Counted from the stretch's first letter, positions 1-9,272 are shown. The stretch: 64,000 nucleotides of DNA from Candidatus Pedobacter colombiensis (GCA_029202485.1 CP119313.1:3348001-3412000), one strand, 5' to 3'. The notes: a model not told the origin generated them from the sequence alone. A program made the numbers and translations.

Positions 1-26
1 AACAGTACCCATGCTATTGATTAAAC

Positions 27-350
27 TTAATCCTGGAAAGAATCGATATGCACTAAAGAAGGATTGTTTACCACTGATTGCAAAACAGGGGACGTAAGTG
101 TGCCTGACGTAGTTGTGATCTGACAAGGCATGCTTTCACCATCACAAGGCCTTTCTTGATTGTCAAACGTATATGCTGGTTGACCATCTTTAGTTGTTTC
201 ACCTGTAATATAGTAGGTGGTTCCGGTAGCTTCAGTTTTAACCTCGGCAGGAGAATTAGATGCATCAGTAGTTTTACGGTCACCAGCGTTAGCTGAAACA
301 GAGCCCAATACTACAAGGGCAGTAGCGAAAATGAAGATTGTTTTTTTCAT
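27..350 (-). CDS. Small secreted protein (DUF6520-like)
   Basis: A 107-residue protein with a clear signal peptide at residues 1-22 (charged MKK start, hydrophobic core, small residues at SANA). The mature part is short, rich in Thr and Ser, and has two cysteines in an ERPCDG...MPCQI arrangement. Length, signal peptide and cysteine-rich C-terminal half resemble the small DUF6520 proteins common in Bacteroidota, whose function is unknown; that assignment is from memory. It lies on the same strand as the downstream zinc-ribbon-like gene and the precursor-like gene at 1110-1250, but gaps of 178 and 272 bases argue against one tight operon. No function is assigned. Confidence 0.6.
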   Translation of the reverse strand: MKKTIFIFATALVVLGSVSANAGDRKTTDASNSPAEVKTEATGTTYYITGETTKDGQPAYTFDNQERPCDGESMPCQITTTSGTLTSPVLQSVVNNPSLVHIDSFQD

Positions 351-528
351 TTGGCGTGTATTTAGTTGGTTAAAGTGAAATGCAGCCTAATGTCCCTTTA
401 CATAAACCTTATGCCGGACGGAACGGTCGAGTGCTGGTACCTTATATCCGTGTGCCTATTGCCGTTTCTTATTTCCAGCATTAGACGGTGATTTATGACT
501 AGCCTTATTGTCTCAAATCTGGTTAGGC

Positions 529-837
529 TTAATCCAGAATGGGTATATAAACATGATTGATAGTTAACGGATTAGCCCTAAGCGCTCCAACTTGAATAAA
601 TGTTTTGTTTTTTTGTCTACTGAATTTTAAATAATTAAAAGTCCAGCTGGTTAAATGAAATCCCAAACAATGTGGGCAGTAATAAACTCTTTTCTGGTGG
701 GGGTTGCCCAGGCGATGTTTGATATGTACTTTATGTTTTAAATAGTGGAAACGAATTTTCAACAACAACATGCGGTTCTTTGCTTCTTCTTTGGTGAGAA
801 AGATAACCTTGCCCGTGGCATTGCATTTCATTCCCAT
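529..837 (-). CDS. Small zinc-ribbon-like hypothetical protein
   Basis: A 102-residue basic protein. It has a Cys near the N-terminus (MKCNATGK), a helix with the phrase LTKEEAKNRM, and then YYCPHCLGFHLTSW. CPxC followed by a nearby His suggests a small metal-binding ribbon. Short proteins of this build, with a conserved CPxCxxxHLTS, are frequent in Bacteroidota and uncharacterised. The C-terminal 30 residues after the ribbon look unstructured. It could be a nucleic-acid-binding accessory protein, but nothing here shows that. Confidence 0.55.
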   Translation of the reverse strand: MGMKCNATGKVIFLTKEEAKNRMLLLKIRFHYLKHKVHIKHRLGNPHQKRVYYCPHCLGFHLTSWTFNYLKFSRQKNKTFIQVGALRANPLTINHVYIPILD

Positions 838-1082
838 AACAATCGGGGTTAGTTCAACACATCTTAATTGTAAATAGGAAAAACTTTCAATTTGACATGT
901 ATAATTCTTAAACGTTTTGGTAGATTAAAGAACTTTATTTAATTCTTAAAATAAGCTTCCGAGTTGTGTTGAAATATATAAAAGATAAAATAATTATTTT
1001 TTTCATCTTAAAGCTATCTTCTTATCGAAATGTGTTGTACTTTGAGTTTTATATAGACATATAAAGCGCTTATGTTTTCTGA

Positions 1083-1106
1083 TAAGTGCGAGCGAACTCG
1101 CACTTA
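1083..1106 (-). terminator. Perfect hairpin behind the precursor-like gene
   Basis: A 10-bp perfect inverted repeat (1083-1092 with 1097-1106) closes on a CGAA loop, four bases past the stop codon of the small gene read leftward. On that strand it is not followed by a clear T tract, so it may be a 3' stabilising stem or a processing element rather than a classic terminator. Confidence 0.5.
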
Positions 1107-1109
1107 ATT

Positions 1110-1250
1110 TTAATGGCAACAAGTACTTCCCCAAGAGATTGTGGTAACAATTGTGTCAGACTTGGCCTTTTCAATTCCTTGGCCAATAGATGTAAAAATG
1201 TACAATTTTTTTGGTGCCGAGATTCGTTTCGATTTGCCTTTTTTAATCAT
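1110..1250 (-). CDS. Candidate lanthipeptide precursor peptide (LanA-like)
   Basis: A 46-codon frame from ATG at 1250 to TAA at 1110, read base by base. The N-terminal 30 residues are a basic, Cys-free leader (MIKKGKSKRI...). The C-terminal 16 residues are SDTIVTTISWGSTCCH: seven Ser/Thr and two Cys crowded at the end, as in class I lanthipeptide cores, where Ser/Thr are dehydrated and Cys form thioether rings. A full-length LanB dehydratase lies 2 kb away, across a divergent two-component operon. A Bacteroidota-type promoter stands just upstream and a perfect hairpin just downstream, so it looks like a small monocistronic unit. No GG or obvious leader cleavage motif is seen; cleavage near residue 30 is a guess. 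The usual Bacteroidota leader motif (LxLxKxxI) is not obvious, which lowers certainty about the family. Confidence 0.72.
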   Translation of the reverse strand: MIKKGKSKRISAPKKLYIFTSIGQGIEKAKSDTIVTTISWGSTCCH

Positions 1251-1290
1251 GGTTTTAATTCATAGCCTTAGCTGTATTGCCTTGGTAGTG

Positions 1291-1321
1291 TAAAAATAGA
1301 ACCGTAAAAAGCGCTTTCAAA
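1291..1321 (-). promoter_or_regulatory. Bacteroidota-type promoter for the precursor gene
   Basis: On the minus strand the sequence reads TTTG, 19 bases, then TATTTTTA. This fits the primary-sigma promoter of Bacteroidota (TTTG, about 19-21 bases, TAnnTTTG) with one mismatch in the -7 element. It sits about 40 bases before the ATG at 1250, so it would give a short leader. Confidence 0.5.
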
Positions 1322-1378
1322 TTTTAATTCGTGAAACCCAAATTAAAAGGTGTGAACCTTACATATTACTTCGTGAAA

Positions 1379-2428
1379 ATGAAAAAAGATTCTTTCTTAA
1401 TCGAGTTGAATAACAATTGGCTGGAAATTTTAGTCCATTTTGTAGGTATAGCATTTATAATTGGTTACCAAATTCTCATGATGACGATTTGGGGGATGCC
1501 TCCGACTGAAATTGGATTATTGATTTTCGCCTTGGAAGTCTTAACTTTTTACGTAAATTTTTATTTCATATTACCATTACTATTTGTACCAGATAAGGCA
1601 TTTACGTTGGCTTTTCGATTTTCAACATTAGTTATCGCACATGTAATATTGCGAAATTGGATTTCTTATCCTCCGTCCGAAAGTATTGGTTTTTTAAATT
1701 ATTTAACCTCACAAAAACAAATGCTCATAACTTTTTGGCGGCTAGGCTATGTTGTAGGAATTGGTTCAATAATATCCTTTTTTAAAACAAGGACTAGATT
1801 AAGAGATGAAAAGCAAAAACTCGAATTAGAAAAGTTAGCTGCAATAGCTGAAAGGGAACGGATTGAAAATACGCTAATTCTTATGCAGCTTAACTTTCAT
1901 AACATGTTCAATGGTTTGAATTATATAAAATCCCATACTGAAGTTGAATTACCTCATGTGGCGTATACAGTTCATCTATTTGCGGATACATTAAGGTTCT
2001 CTATGCTAGACATCAGGAACATCAAAAAAATAACTGTTACGGAAGAAATCCAACAGATTAAAAACATCTTGGAGTTTCATGAACGAATTTCTGAGAGAAA
2101 AATATTTATTGATTTTAAAGTCTCTTTAGATGATGATGCCAATGTGTTGTCAATCCCTCCATCTTTACTAGCCACCTTAGTGGACAATATGATACGCTAT
2201 GCTGTGCTTCATGATCCGGTTTATCCTGCAATACTCAGCATCAAAGTGCAGCGCAACTGTATCTGTTTTGAATCATTTAATTACAATAAAAGGAGTATTA
2301 TACATGGAAATGGTATGGGCATTAAAGGTGTTCGCTCTATAATGGAATATTTTTATAAAGGTCATTACGAATTCAATATTAAACCCTCGAAGGATAATTA
2401 TGAGGTTTATTTAAAAATTGAGCTATGA
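1379..2428 (+). CDS. LytS/YehU-type sensor histidine kinase
   Basis: A membrane sensor kinase that would autophosphorylate on His and pass phosphate to the LytTR regulator it overlaps by 4 bases. Four hydrophobic segments fill the first half (for example ILVHFVGIAFIIGY and IGLLIFALEVLTFYV). A short coiled coil follows (RDEKQKLELEKLAAIAERE), then the His_kinase segment with LNFHNMFNGLN, a variant of the usual NPHFLFNSLN; the His is kept and NP is lost. The N box is LVDNMIRYA and the G box is GNGMGIKGV. I chose ATG at 1379; an in-frame GTG at 1331 would add 16 residues and crowd the divergent promoter. The signal sensed is unknown; a role in controlling the LanB locus is inferred from position only. 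Confidence 0.85.
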   Translation: MKKDSFLIELNNNWLEILVHFVGIAFIIGYQILMMTIWGMPPTEIGLLIFALEVLTFYVNFYFILPLLFVPDKAFTLAFRFSTLVIAHVILRNWISYPPSESIGFLNYLTSQKQMLITFWRLGYVVGIGSIISFFKTRTRLRDEKQKLELEKLAAIAERERIENTLILMQLNFHNMFNGLNYIKSHTEVELPHVAYTVHLFADTLRFSMLDIRNIKKITVTEEIQQIKNILEFHERISERKIFIDFKVSLDDDANVLSIPPSLLATLVDNMIRYAVLHDPVYPAILSIKVQRNCICFESFNYNKRSIIHGNGMGIKGVRSIMEYFYKGHYEFNIKPSKDNYEVYLKIEL

Positions 2429-3141
2429 AAAAAATCCGTTGTTTTATAATCGATGATGATATGCATGTTATTGTGGGTCTCTCCCGCCTTATTAACGAAA
2501 ATCCTGATTTACAATTGGTCGGTTTCGAAACTGATCCAACTGTAGCGCTGAACCTGATCCGAACGGGAAAGGTGATAGCCGATATTGTGTTCTCGGATAT
2601 CAATATGGAAGAGATGACTGGCATTGAACTGGCAGAGTATATTCAGCACTTTGCGTACATTATTTTCGTCACAGGCCATGATCAATATGCATTAGAGGCA
2701 TTTAGTGTGGATGTGGTTGATTTCCTTTTGAAACCTGTAAGGCAGGAATTGTTTAACCGGGCAGTTAACAGGGTTGCGTTGCGAATGAAAAACAAAAGTG
2801 AGCCTATTCGAAACTACAATCATGAGGATATTTTCCTAAGACTGGATTCAAGAACTGTCAAGCAGCTTCTACTGAAGGATTTGGTTTATATTGAGGCAAA
2901 AAATAAATGGATTTTCTGTCATATGGAGGATAAGAGTAAAATCAACGTACTCAAGTCCCTGGCGAGTTTTGAACCCATATTGCCAGGCAATGAATTTGTC
3001 AGAGTTCATAAAAGCTTTATAGTACACCTTAAATATATCGTCGCTGTAGAAGGCAATGAAATTGTACTTAAGGACAAAACAAAGTTGCCCATCGGCGGCT
3101 CCTATAAAGATGAGCTATTGAGATTAATGAATCCACTTTGA
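2425..3141 (+). CDS. LytTR-family response regulator
   Basis: A 238-residue regulator. Residues 1-115 form a receiver domain with acidic residues at 10-12 (IIDDD), phosphoacceptor Asp58 in FSDIN, and the conserved Lys in FLLKPV. Residues 135-238 form a LytTR DNA-binding domain (VYIEAKNKWIFCH, then FVRVHKSFIVHLKYI and LPIGGSYKDEL). Its ATG overlaps the kinase stop (ATGA), so the two are translationally coupled. It ends 9 bases from the convergent LanB stop codon. By family it binds direct repeats upstream of target promoters; the nearby precursor and LanB genes are plausible but unproven targets. Confidence 0.92.
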   Translation: MKKIRCFIIDDDMHVIVGLSRLINENPDLQLVGFETDPTVALNLIRTGKVIADIVFSDINMEEMTGIELAEYIQHFAYIIFVTGHDQYALEAFSVDVVDFLLKPVRQELFNRAVNRVALRMKNKSEPIRNYNHEDIFLRLDSRTVKQLLLKDLVYIEAKNKWIFCHMEDKSKINVLKSLASFEPILPGNEFVRVHKSFIVHLKYIVAVEGNEIVLKDKTKLPIGGSYKDELLRLMNPL

Positions 3142-3150
3142 ATTAGTCCA

Positions 3151-5961
3151 TTAATTAGCCTTTGCTTTGCCCTGATGGAATTTTCTGTTAAAGTCCATTA
3201 ATCCGAAATTATAAATAAGCAGCTCATGTGTCCTTTGATGCTGGCGGAATAATCTGTTAATATGCATATGGAATAAATTAGCAAACATTTCCGGCCTTCT
3301 AAAAACTGGACATTTTTCAAGAGTTGAAATAAAGGAATCCTTTAATACTGCATGTAAAGTATTTGCTCCTTCACTTAGAGATGGAAATGTTTGCATCAGT
3401 AAACCCTTGTATTGCTTGTTGATTTCTTTGAATCCATCCGGCTGTATCTTATGTTCTATATTGAGTGACTGTGAAACCTTAGCCAAAGTGTTTTTAAATG
3501 ATTCGTCTTTAAATACTTGGCTAGATTGAATGGTATCAAATATATCCATGCAAAGCTTATATTTTGCCAAGTCAGGTAACATAAATTGCAGCATGTGTAA
3601 AATGTAAATACTGTCCTGTTGAAAGTGGTTTTCTACCTCTGTAATCAACGCGGATGAATATCGGTGAACCTCTTTTTTATATGTACAAAGCTTGATATCC
3701 GAAATGGTTCCACAAGATAATTCTTCCTGTAATAAACCAGATAGCATTCCGGTCATTTCCCTTGCATCATTAGCATCATAAAGTTCAATGCGTAAACGAA
3801 TATGATCTCCTCCCTCAAGGTAACGGATAAAGAACCATTTCTTGATGCGGGAATTATAAACAGATAAGTATTTCCCTATTTTTTCTGTTAGGATGATATC
3901 TGATCTAATAGGGCTACAATATAGTTCAAAATAAAGCCAATTTTGACCAGGTGGTATCCAGTTGCGTATTTCTTTTCCATGCGAATTATTAGATATCACT
4001 GGTAATACTACTTTCTCTTGGTGGTAAAGCGTAAGAATGAGTTGACACTCATATGGAGCACCGTTTTCGTCTCGAATACAAGAATCTGCATCCATTGTTG
4101 TCTCTTCAAGATAAAGTATGCCAGATTTCTCCAATAGAGATAGCAATATTTCTGTGTCGGTTTTGGATTTAGTATGTAAACAAAGTTTCTGATCTCCTTT
4201 ACCCACTTTATAAAAATCAAATGGAAGATGATCAATAAGGTGTTTTTGTAAATGAGTAACTTTATTCAATAGTCCATTAGGCCCTTTAAGCAGTTCAGCC
4301 GAAATCCTGAAACTAGCAGGACTTACTATGATATTCCGGAATTGAATACGGGGATAGCGAGGTAATCCAGGCATTAGGGTACTTGGTCTAAATAGTAAAT
4401 TACTTTGGAGACTTTGACTTTCAATCGCCATTAAAAAACGGAATAAAGGCAGGTCAGATCGCTGGTAGTTGTAGGCTGAAGCAACACGGGGAACAAGCCT
4501 TTTATTGTATGTTGCTGATCGCAGTATCACTTCGTTCCTTTGAATACTGATATAGATGTCAGTTAGCGATAAAGGCATTTCTGAAGTATCATAATTAAGA
4601 AGGTTAAGTTGGAAATTATATATAGAAGGCCTTCGGTTAATATTATCAACGTCATCTTCTTTCGTGTAACCAATATCAAAAAAGATAACATCAGGATTGG
4701 CGTTGGTTTCAATTGAAACGATTTCATTGCAAAACTTTTTAATCGTCGGTATTGCAAAAGCAAACCGTCCGAATAAAGAGGTTGCTGTTACACCACCCAG
4801 ATAATCAAGATACACTTGATTACCTTTCAAACTACAGACTGCATTTAGGGTATTGGGCAGCAGTTTCGTTTCTTTAATATCCCCCATCAGCTCTTCAAGC
4901 TGGATTATTCCATCCAATCCTTTTTCGAGTAAAGTATTTCCAATGATGTCTTTAAAGCCGTTGTCAGATTTTGACCGGCTCGATGTTCCTACTTGTGTGG
5001 CTAATTTATGAATGAGCGGAGAGGAATGGACATCAGAATTCATCTCCCCATATCCAATTCCAATCTCCGGATCTAAGGCCATCATTATTGGCACCTCTGC
5101 TTGTTCAAAACGTTGAAAAAATTTTTGCTTAAATTGTTCTAACTCTATTTCTGTATCCTGATGAACGAGGCAACTGAGTATATCAGCTAAGGCTGGAAGT
5201 TGTTTAAAATGTTCTTTATTGAAACAACCTGTTAATGTGGTTCTTTCGGCAATCAAGTAGGCTTTTTCTTCTTTAATAAATTGTCTTCCAATCCTATTAA
5301 AAAAATCTAGGCCGATGATATTAGGTTGTTGGGATGTAATAATTAGCTGAATTGAAATCAAATCATACAAGTAATCGTTTAACTCATCCTGTTGAAGAAT
5401 TGAATCCATTTCTTTAACAAGAATGTCATATGGTTTTGGTTCGATTAGACATTTGAGGATATCAATGATTATGGGATCAAAATCAATGGCTGTCATTTCA
5501 AAATTATCTTCCCCCATTTGCAAATACCTAATTTCATTCTGTACCACATAATAGCTTGTATTGGCAAATAATTTCACATTTGCATTCAACAACTTAGCTG
5601 GATCATATTCAATGGCAGACTTGACCGCCCAATCGGTAAAGGAATGTACTTTTTGTTGCTTCGTAATCTTAATTCTACCTACAGGATCATTTTCCATTCT
5701 TGCAGTCCCAACTGAAGCAAACGAGCCAAAAGGCGTGGAACGAAATATAGCCCTGTTAAAATATTTGCGTAGACTTAATTGAATTTTTCTGTCAGCATCT
5801 TGGAAATCTTCTAAAGTAAGATTTTCGATCATAGTATAAAGGTCCGGTGAGGAATCTTTAATCATACTTTTCAATTCTTCCAAATTATTGTCTATTTTTT
5901 CAATGTAAGAGAATCTTGGTACTCTATATATAAGTGTTGGGTGTAAAATCAATTTTGCCAT
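3151..5961 (-). CDS. Lantibiotic dehydratase (LanB, full-length)
   Basis: A 936-residue class I lanthipeptide dehydratase. Known members transfer glutamate from Glu-tRNA to Ser/Thr of a precursor and then eliminate it to give dehydroamino acids. Residues 1 to about 620 match the glutamylation domain: start IYRVPRFSYIEKI, the typical FRSTPFGSFASVG motif near residue 75, and the LMPGLPRYPRIQF region. From about residue 670 the elimination (SpaB_C/thiopeptide-type) domain follows, with WLYFELYC and WFFIRYLEGGDHIRLR. Both halves being in one chain makes it a fused LanB, close to the usual ~1000 residues. No LanC cyclase, protease or transporter is in view, so it may act with distant genes or make an uncyclised product. 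The natural substrate candidate is the 46-residue peptide at 1110-1250. Confidence 0.9.
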   Translation of the reverse strand: MAKLILHPTLIYRVPRFSYIEKIDNNLEELKSMIKDSSPDLYTMIENLTLEDFQDADRKIQLSLRKYFNRAIFRSTPFGSFASVGTARMENDPVGRIKITKQQKVHSFTDWAVKSAIEYDPAKLLNANVKLFANTSYYVVQNEIRYLQMGEDNFEMTAIDFDPIIIDILKCLIEPKPYDILVKEMDSILQQDELNDYLYDLISIQLIITSQQPNIIGLDFFNRIGRQFIKEEKAYLIAERTTLTGCFNKEHFKQLPALADILSCLVHQDTEIELEQFKQKFFQRFEQAEVPIMMALDPEIGIGYGEMNSDVHSSPLIHKLATQVGTSSRSKSDNGFKDIIGNTLLEKGLDGIIQLEELMGDIKETKLLPNTLNAVCSLKGNQVYLDYLGGVTATSLFGRFAFAIPTIKKFCNEIVSIETNANPDVIFFDIGYTKEDDVDNINRRPSIYNFQLNLLNYDTSEMPLSLTDIYISIQRNEVILRSATYNKRLVPRVASAYNYQRSDLPLFRFLMAIESQSLQSNLLFRPSTLMPGLPRYPRIQFRNIIVSPASFRISAELLKGPNGLLNKVTHLQKHLIDHLPFDFYKVGKGDQKLCLHTKSKTDTEILLSLLEKSGILYLEETTMDADSCIRDENGAPYECQLILTLYHQEKVVLPVISNNSHGKEIRNWIPPGQNWLYFELYCSPIRSDIILTEKIGKYLSVYNSRIKKWFFIRYLEGGDHIRLRIELYDANDAREMTGMLSGLLQEELSCGTISDIKLCTYKKEVHRYSSALITEVENHFQQDSIYILHMLQFMLPDLAKYKLCMDIFDTIQSSQVFKDESFKNTLAKVSQSLNIEHKIQPDGFKEINKQYKGLLMQTFPSLSEGANTLHAVLKDSFISTLEKCPVFRRPEMFANLFHMHINRLFRQHQRTHELLIYNFGLMDFNRKFHQGKAKAN

Positions 5962-6090
5962 ATTTGTTTTAAACTTTGACCAACATAGTGATTGACAACA
6001 AGAATAATTTAAAAATTTCGTGAAACTGTGATTTATTGGTGTAAAGAACTCAAATGGAGGTGTGAAATCTTAAAGCATATCTATTATTTG

Positions 6091-7518
6091 TCAGTTTAAG
6101 TAAATTAGATATTCAATAAGGCAGTTTTTCAAGAAGCTTCCCATATCAATTTCGTACACTTGCAAAATATTTTCGCCTTTATAAGTTAAGGATGAAGCTT
6201 TCCCATCTTCTTTACCTCTATTAAAAACAAAGGTTAGACCATCTAACTTAAAGCTAATTATATCATGTTCTGGTGGATTTCCGTATGTAAATACTTCAAT
6301 TAAAGGCAAAGCGTAATCCATCATTGTCTTTGGATCCAGCAGCATTTTACTAGTATTAATTTTTTTTATTGCACCAATTAAATCTACTTTATGGCCTATT
6401 ACTTCACATAAGAAATCCATCTTATTAATAATTGGATAAATTTCTGTATTTAAATGGTGATCGTTAACATGACTATATTTCTTAAACACATAGGTTTTAC
6501 CATGCCACTTTGAAATATTTCTTAGATTGACCGCTCTATTAATTATCAACTCTCTTACAATTTCAAATACAAAACCATCATTAAATAGCGTGTTAGTTTT
6601 TCTCTCATTTTGATCAATTACGTTAATGCTGGAAAGAAGTTTTCTGGAGAAATAATTAATTGCTTCGAAATCAAGATAACTAAATATATTATGTGAATAA
6701 AACTTATCAATATATCCGCTAAAATCTCCCTCATGCCCGTATTTGTGGTGAAAGAAACTTCTAACATTGTCGATGTCGCATATCATTACAACCTTATCAA
6801 AACCAAATTTATTTCCAACGTAATTTTTTTGGTCATTAAAATGTGTACCAAAAACGTTGAAAATTCGAAAGATATGTTCTGGATCAATCCGATCAAGATC
6901 ATCAATGATAAGCACATTCTCTTTTTTATCATCTTTTTGCTTCTTCTCAAGCATATTTCGAATTAACATAGTCTCAATTCCAAATTCATATAAGCTACCT
7001 TCTTTATTTATTATTGTTTCAGTAAATTTTTCGAAAGCCTCCAAATCGCTAGGAGGTAAATTATCCTTACTACTTTTTAAGCTGTCCAGCTGTATTACGA
7101 TTTCATTCCAAGCAGCCAAAACTGAAGATGCTAATGTAATCTCCTTTCCTACACCAGGAATAGCAGCAATGTAACTAGCCGCCATGGTAGTGGAGTTTTT
7201 ATGGAAAAATGAAGCCAATTTCCCCCAAATGTCAAGTTTAGGAATTACTTCAATTGGATACTTCTTCGAAAATAGTTCTAGTAAAATGTCGTATTTAATG
7301 TACTTAAAAATGTCTTCGTTGGATCCAACCGAATAATTTACAGGAAAAAGATAAACTGCATTGTACTTCCCAGAATCTGAGAAGAAATTATTTACGAATG
7401 TAGATTTTCCAGTCCCAAATTTACCTGAAAGAATAATCCTTTGATTGTTTTCTATTTCAAGATGCTCAGTAAAACTTTTAGTTAGTTCTTTGATTAAGCT
7501 CAAATCTAAATTGTTCAT
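6091..7518 (-). CDS. KAP-family-like P-loop NTPase
   Basis: A 475-residue ATPase. The Walker A is GKFGTGKST at residues 32-40 and the Walker B is NVLIIDDLDRID near residue 205. That spacing and the DDLDR phrase are typical of KAP and related STAND-like P-loop NTPases, several of which act in phage defence. A small-residue hydrophobic stretch (AASYIAAIPGVGKE...) between the motifs could be a membrane-associated insert, as in KAP proteins. The C-terminal 150 residues are unrecognised. It lies 129 bases upstream of LanB on the same strand, so co-transcription is possible, but no functional link is evident. A defence role is inference. Confidence 0.7.
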   Translation of the reverse strand: MNNLDLSLIKELTKSFTEHLEIENNQRIILSGKFGTGKSTFVNNFFSDSGKYNAVYLFPVNYSVGSNEDIFKYIKYDILLELFSKKYPIEVIPKLDIWGKLASFFHKNSTTMAASYIAAIPGVGKEITLASSVLAAWNEIVIQLDSLKSSKDNLPPSDLEAFEKFTETIINKEGSLYEFGIETMLIRNMLEKKQKDDKKENVLIIDDLDRIDPEHIFRIFNVFGTHFNDQKNYVGNKFGFDKVVMICDIDNVRSFFHHKYGHEGDFSGYIDKFYSHNIFSYLDFEAINYFSRKLLSSINVIDQNERKTNTLFNDGFVFEIVRELIINRAVNLRNISKWHGKTYVFKKYSHVNDHHLNTEIYPIINKMDFLCEVIGHKVDLIGAIKKINTSKMLLDPKTMMDYALPLIEVFTYGNPPEHDIISFKLDGLTFVFNRGKEDGKASSLTYKGENILQVYEIDMGSFLKNCLIEYLIYLN

Positions 7519-7564
7519 AATGGAATATTAAGCGAATTCATAAGTGAAAAAAATGCAACTTACA

Positions 7565-9103
7565 CTATTTTTTAAATGCTTCGTACCAGTCCTTGGCTGC
7601 CTCACTAAATGGAATTTCAGAGATTAGGCTTTCTATCCAGATGGCGTAAAAGGTATAATGTTCCTGGAAACCTGATAAGCCTTTTAAGTTTTTCAAGTAT
7701 TGTTTGATGATTTTTCGGGCTTGGGTTAGCACACGAATACGTGTAGGCTTATGTTCCAGGTCGTATTCTTGATCAAAGATGTCTGCGAGTTGCATTTCCA
7801 TTGCAAAATCCGTTTTGCTGCCCTCATCACTGACCTGCAGGTAATAACGATAAGCTGCTTTTGCTTTCGATGGGATGAGTGCATAGGTTTTGTTTTGTAT
7901 CAAATTGAATAGCCTGAAAAGGTATAGGTCATCATAGATATCTCGTCTGATCTGTTTGGATTGTTTCCGGAACAGGCTATTCCATAGCTCGTTCACTTTT
8001 TTCCAGTCTCCGAGTCCGAGATAAGCATTCATGAGGTTGCCATTGATGACCTGTCTGGCTTCGAACGGGATTTGGTCTTTTAATTTTTCAAGTTCTTCTT
8101 CAACCCATTTAATGGTATTATGTAGTTCAACCACGTTTCCTGTATAATTGTAAATAATGATCTGATAGGATGCCTGGTAATAGAACTGTTTAAATGCGAG
8201 TGCTTTGGATTGATGCAGCTTTTGTTCTTCAATGGCCGAGGCGGTGACCTTTAGCCCTATCAGTGCATCATTGAACTTCCCCAGGCAAACGCAGGAGGTG
8301 ACATGTTCCAATATGCCATCGATATAATCACTCGGAGGAACCGCATCAATATTGATTTCTAGTAACTTTTGACTGTATTCATATGCTTTTCGATGATCAA
8401 AGATCATCCAGTAATAAAGCGCGTGGATGAAATGGTAGTAGAATGTAGCTTTGTGTGAACGACATTCATTAAGCGCAGGCATACCAGGGGCTTTAATGGT
8501 TTCCAGTTCCAGGTTATCTTTCGTTTTACCCTTGACATAACCATACTGCTTTTTAAGTTCCTTTGCATCACTAAAAATATTCTCCATTTCAAGGGTCTGT
8601 GTCAGTTTGAGCAGGATGGTTCCTTCCTCTTTCCTGATCTCGCTGTTTTGCCTTAGCGGATTATCCAATACAATAGCTAGCCTCCGCTCCCAATCCAAAA
8701 TCTGCAACTGTAATCCAAACTTCTCATGTTCACCTGCAAGGGCATATGCTTTTTGCAGGATCAGCATACTTTGCTGGGGCAGATTCAGATGATACAGGAT
8801 TTCGATCTCGCTAAGCTGGTTCTGAATAATAATTTCAGGGGATTTATGCTGGTAATAAGCACGCATGGATTTGAGGATATTGCCAAACAATTGCTTTTTC
8901 GCTGTCGTATAAACCTGTTTTGATTTGCTCGAATTAATTTCAGAAACCTCACTTTCATTACTCGTTAAAGATTCATAGAGTTTCCGGTAGTTTGTTTCTT
9001 CTCCGCCCTTATTCAAGGCATTTGAGAATACAGTGAAATAACGTTTCTCTGCTCCTGACATGGATTTAACCAGTTGACGAAGGTCCTCCATTGTGTAATA
9101 CAT
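7565..9103 (-). CDS. Helical-repeat (TPR-like) hypothetical protein
   Basis: About 512 residues, almost entirely predicted helix with TPR-like periodicity (LNLPQQSMLILQKAYALAGE; AYLGLGDWKKVNELWNSLF). The N-terminus MEDLRQLVKSMSGAEKRYFTVFSN recurs in a family of Bacteroidota proteins of unknown role. Two closely spaced ATGs (9103 and 9091) precede that conserved start; an extension to 9157 adds an unlikely hydrophobic stretch. No signal peptide, so it is probably cytoplasmic. It may be a scaffold or regulator; no catalytic motif was seen. Confidence 0.65.
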   Translation of the reverse strand: MYYTMEDLRQLVKSMSGAEKRYFTVFSNALNKGGEETNYRKLYESLTSNESEVSEINSSKSKQVYTTAKKQLFGNILKSMRAYYQHKSPEIIIQNQLSEIEILYHLNLPQQSMLILQKAYALAGEHEKFGLQLQILDWERRLAIVLDNPLRQNSEIRKEEGTILLKLTQTLEMENIFSDAKELKKQYGYVKGKTKDNLELETIKAPGMPALNECRSHKATFYYHFIHALYYWMIFDHRKAYEYSQKLLEINIDAVPPSDYIDGILEHVTSCVCLGKFNDALIGLKVTASAIEEQKLHQSKALAFKQFYYQASYQIIIYNYTGNVVELHNTIKWVEEELEKLKDQIPFEARQVINGNLMNAYLGLGDWKKVNELWNSLFRKQSKQIRRDIYDDLYLFRLFNLIQNKTYALIPSKAKAAYRYYLQVSDEGSKTDFAMEMQLADIFDQEYDLEHKPTRIRVLTQARKIIKQYLKNLKGLSGFQEHYTFYAIWIESLISEIPFSEAAKDWYEAFKK

Positions 9104-9272
9104 AAGAATGGCTTTCTCTAAAGTTACGACAAAATCGCATTCAAAAATTAAAATCACTAACCTCTAATTGGATTAAAACATGTTTTTGATGCTATGAAAT
9201 ATTGCCATTTTTTTGCTTTAGTCAGGTACAAATAATACGGCCTGCTATTTATCACCCTAAAAATTTCTTATC

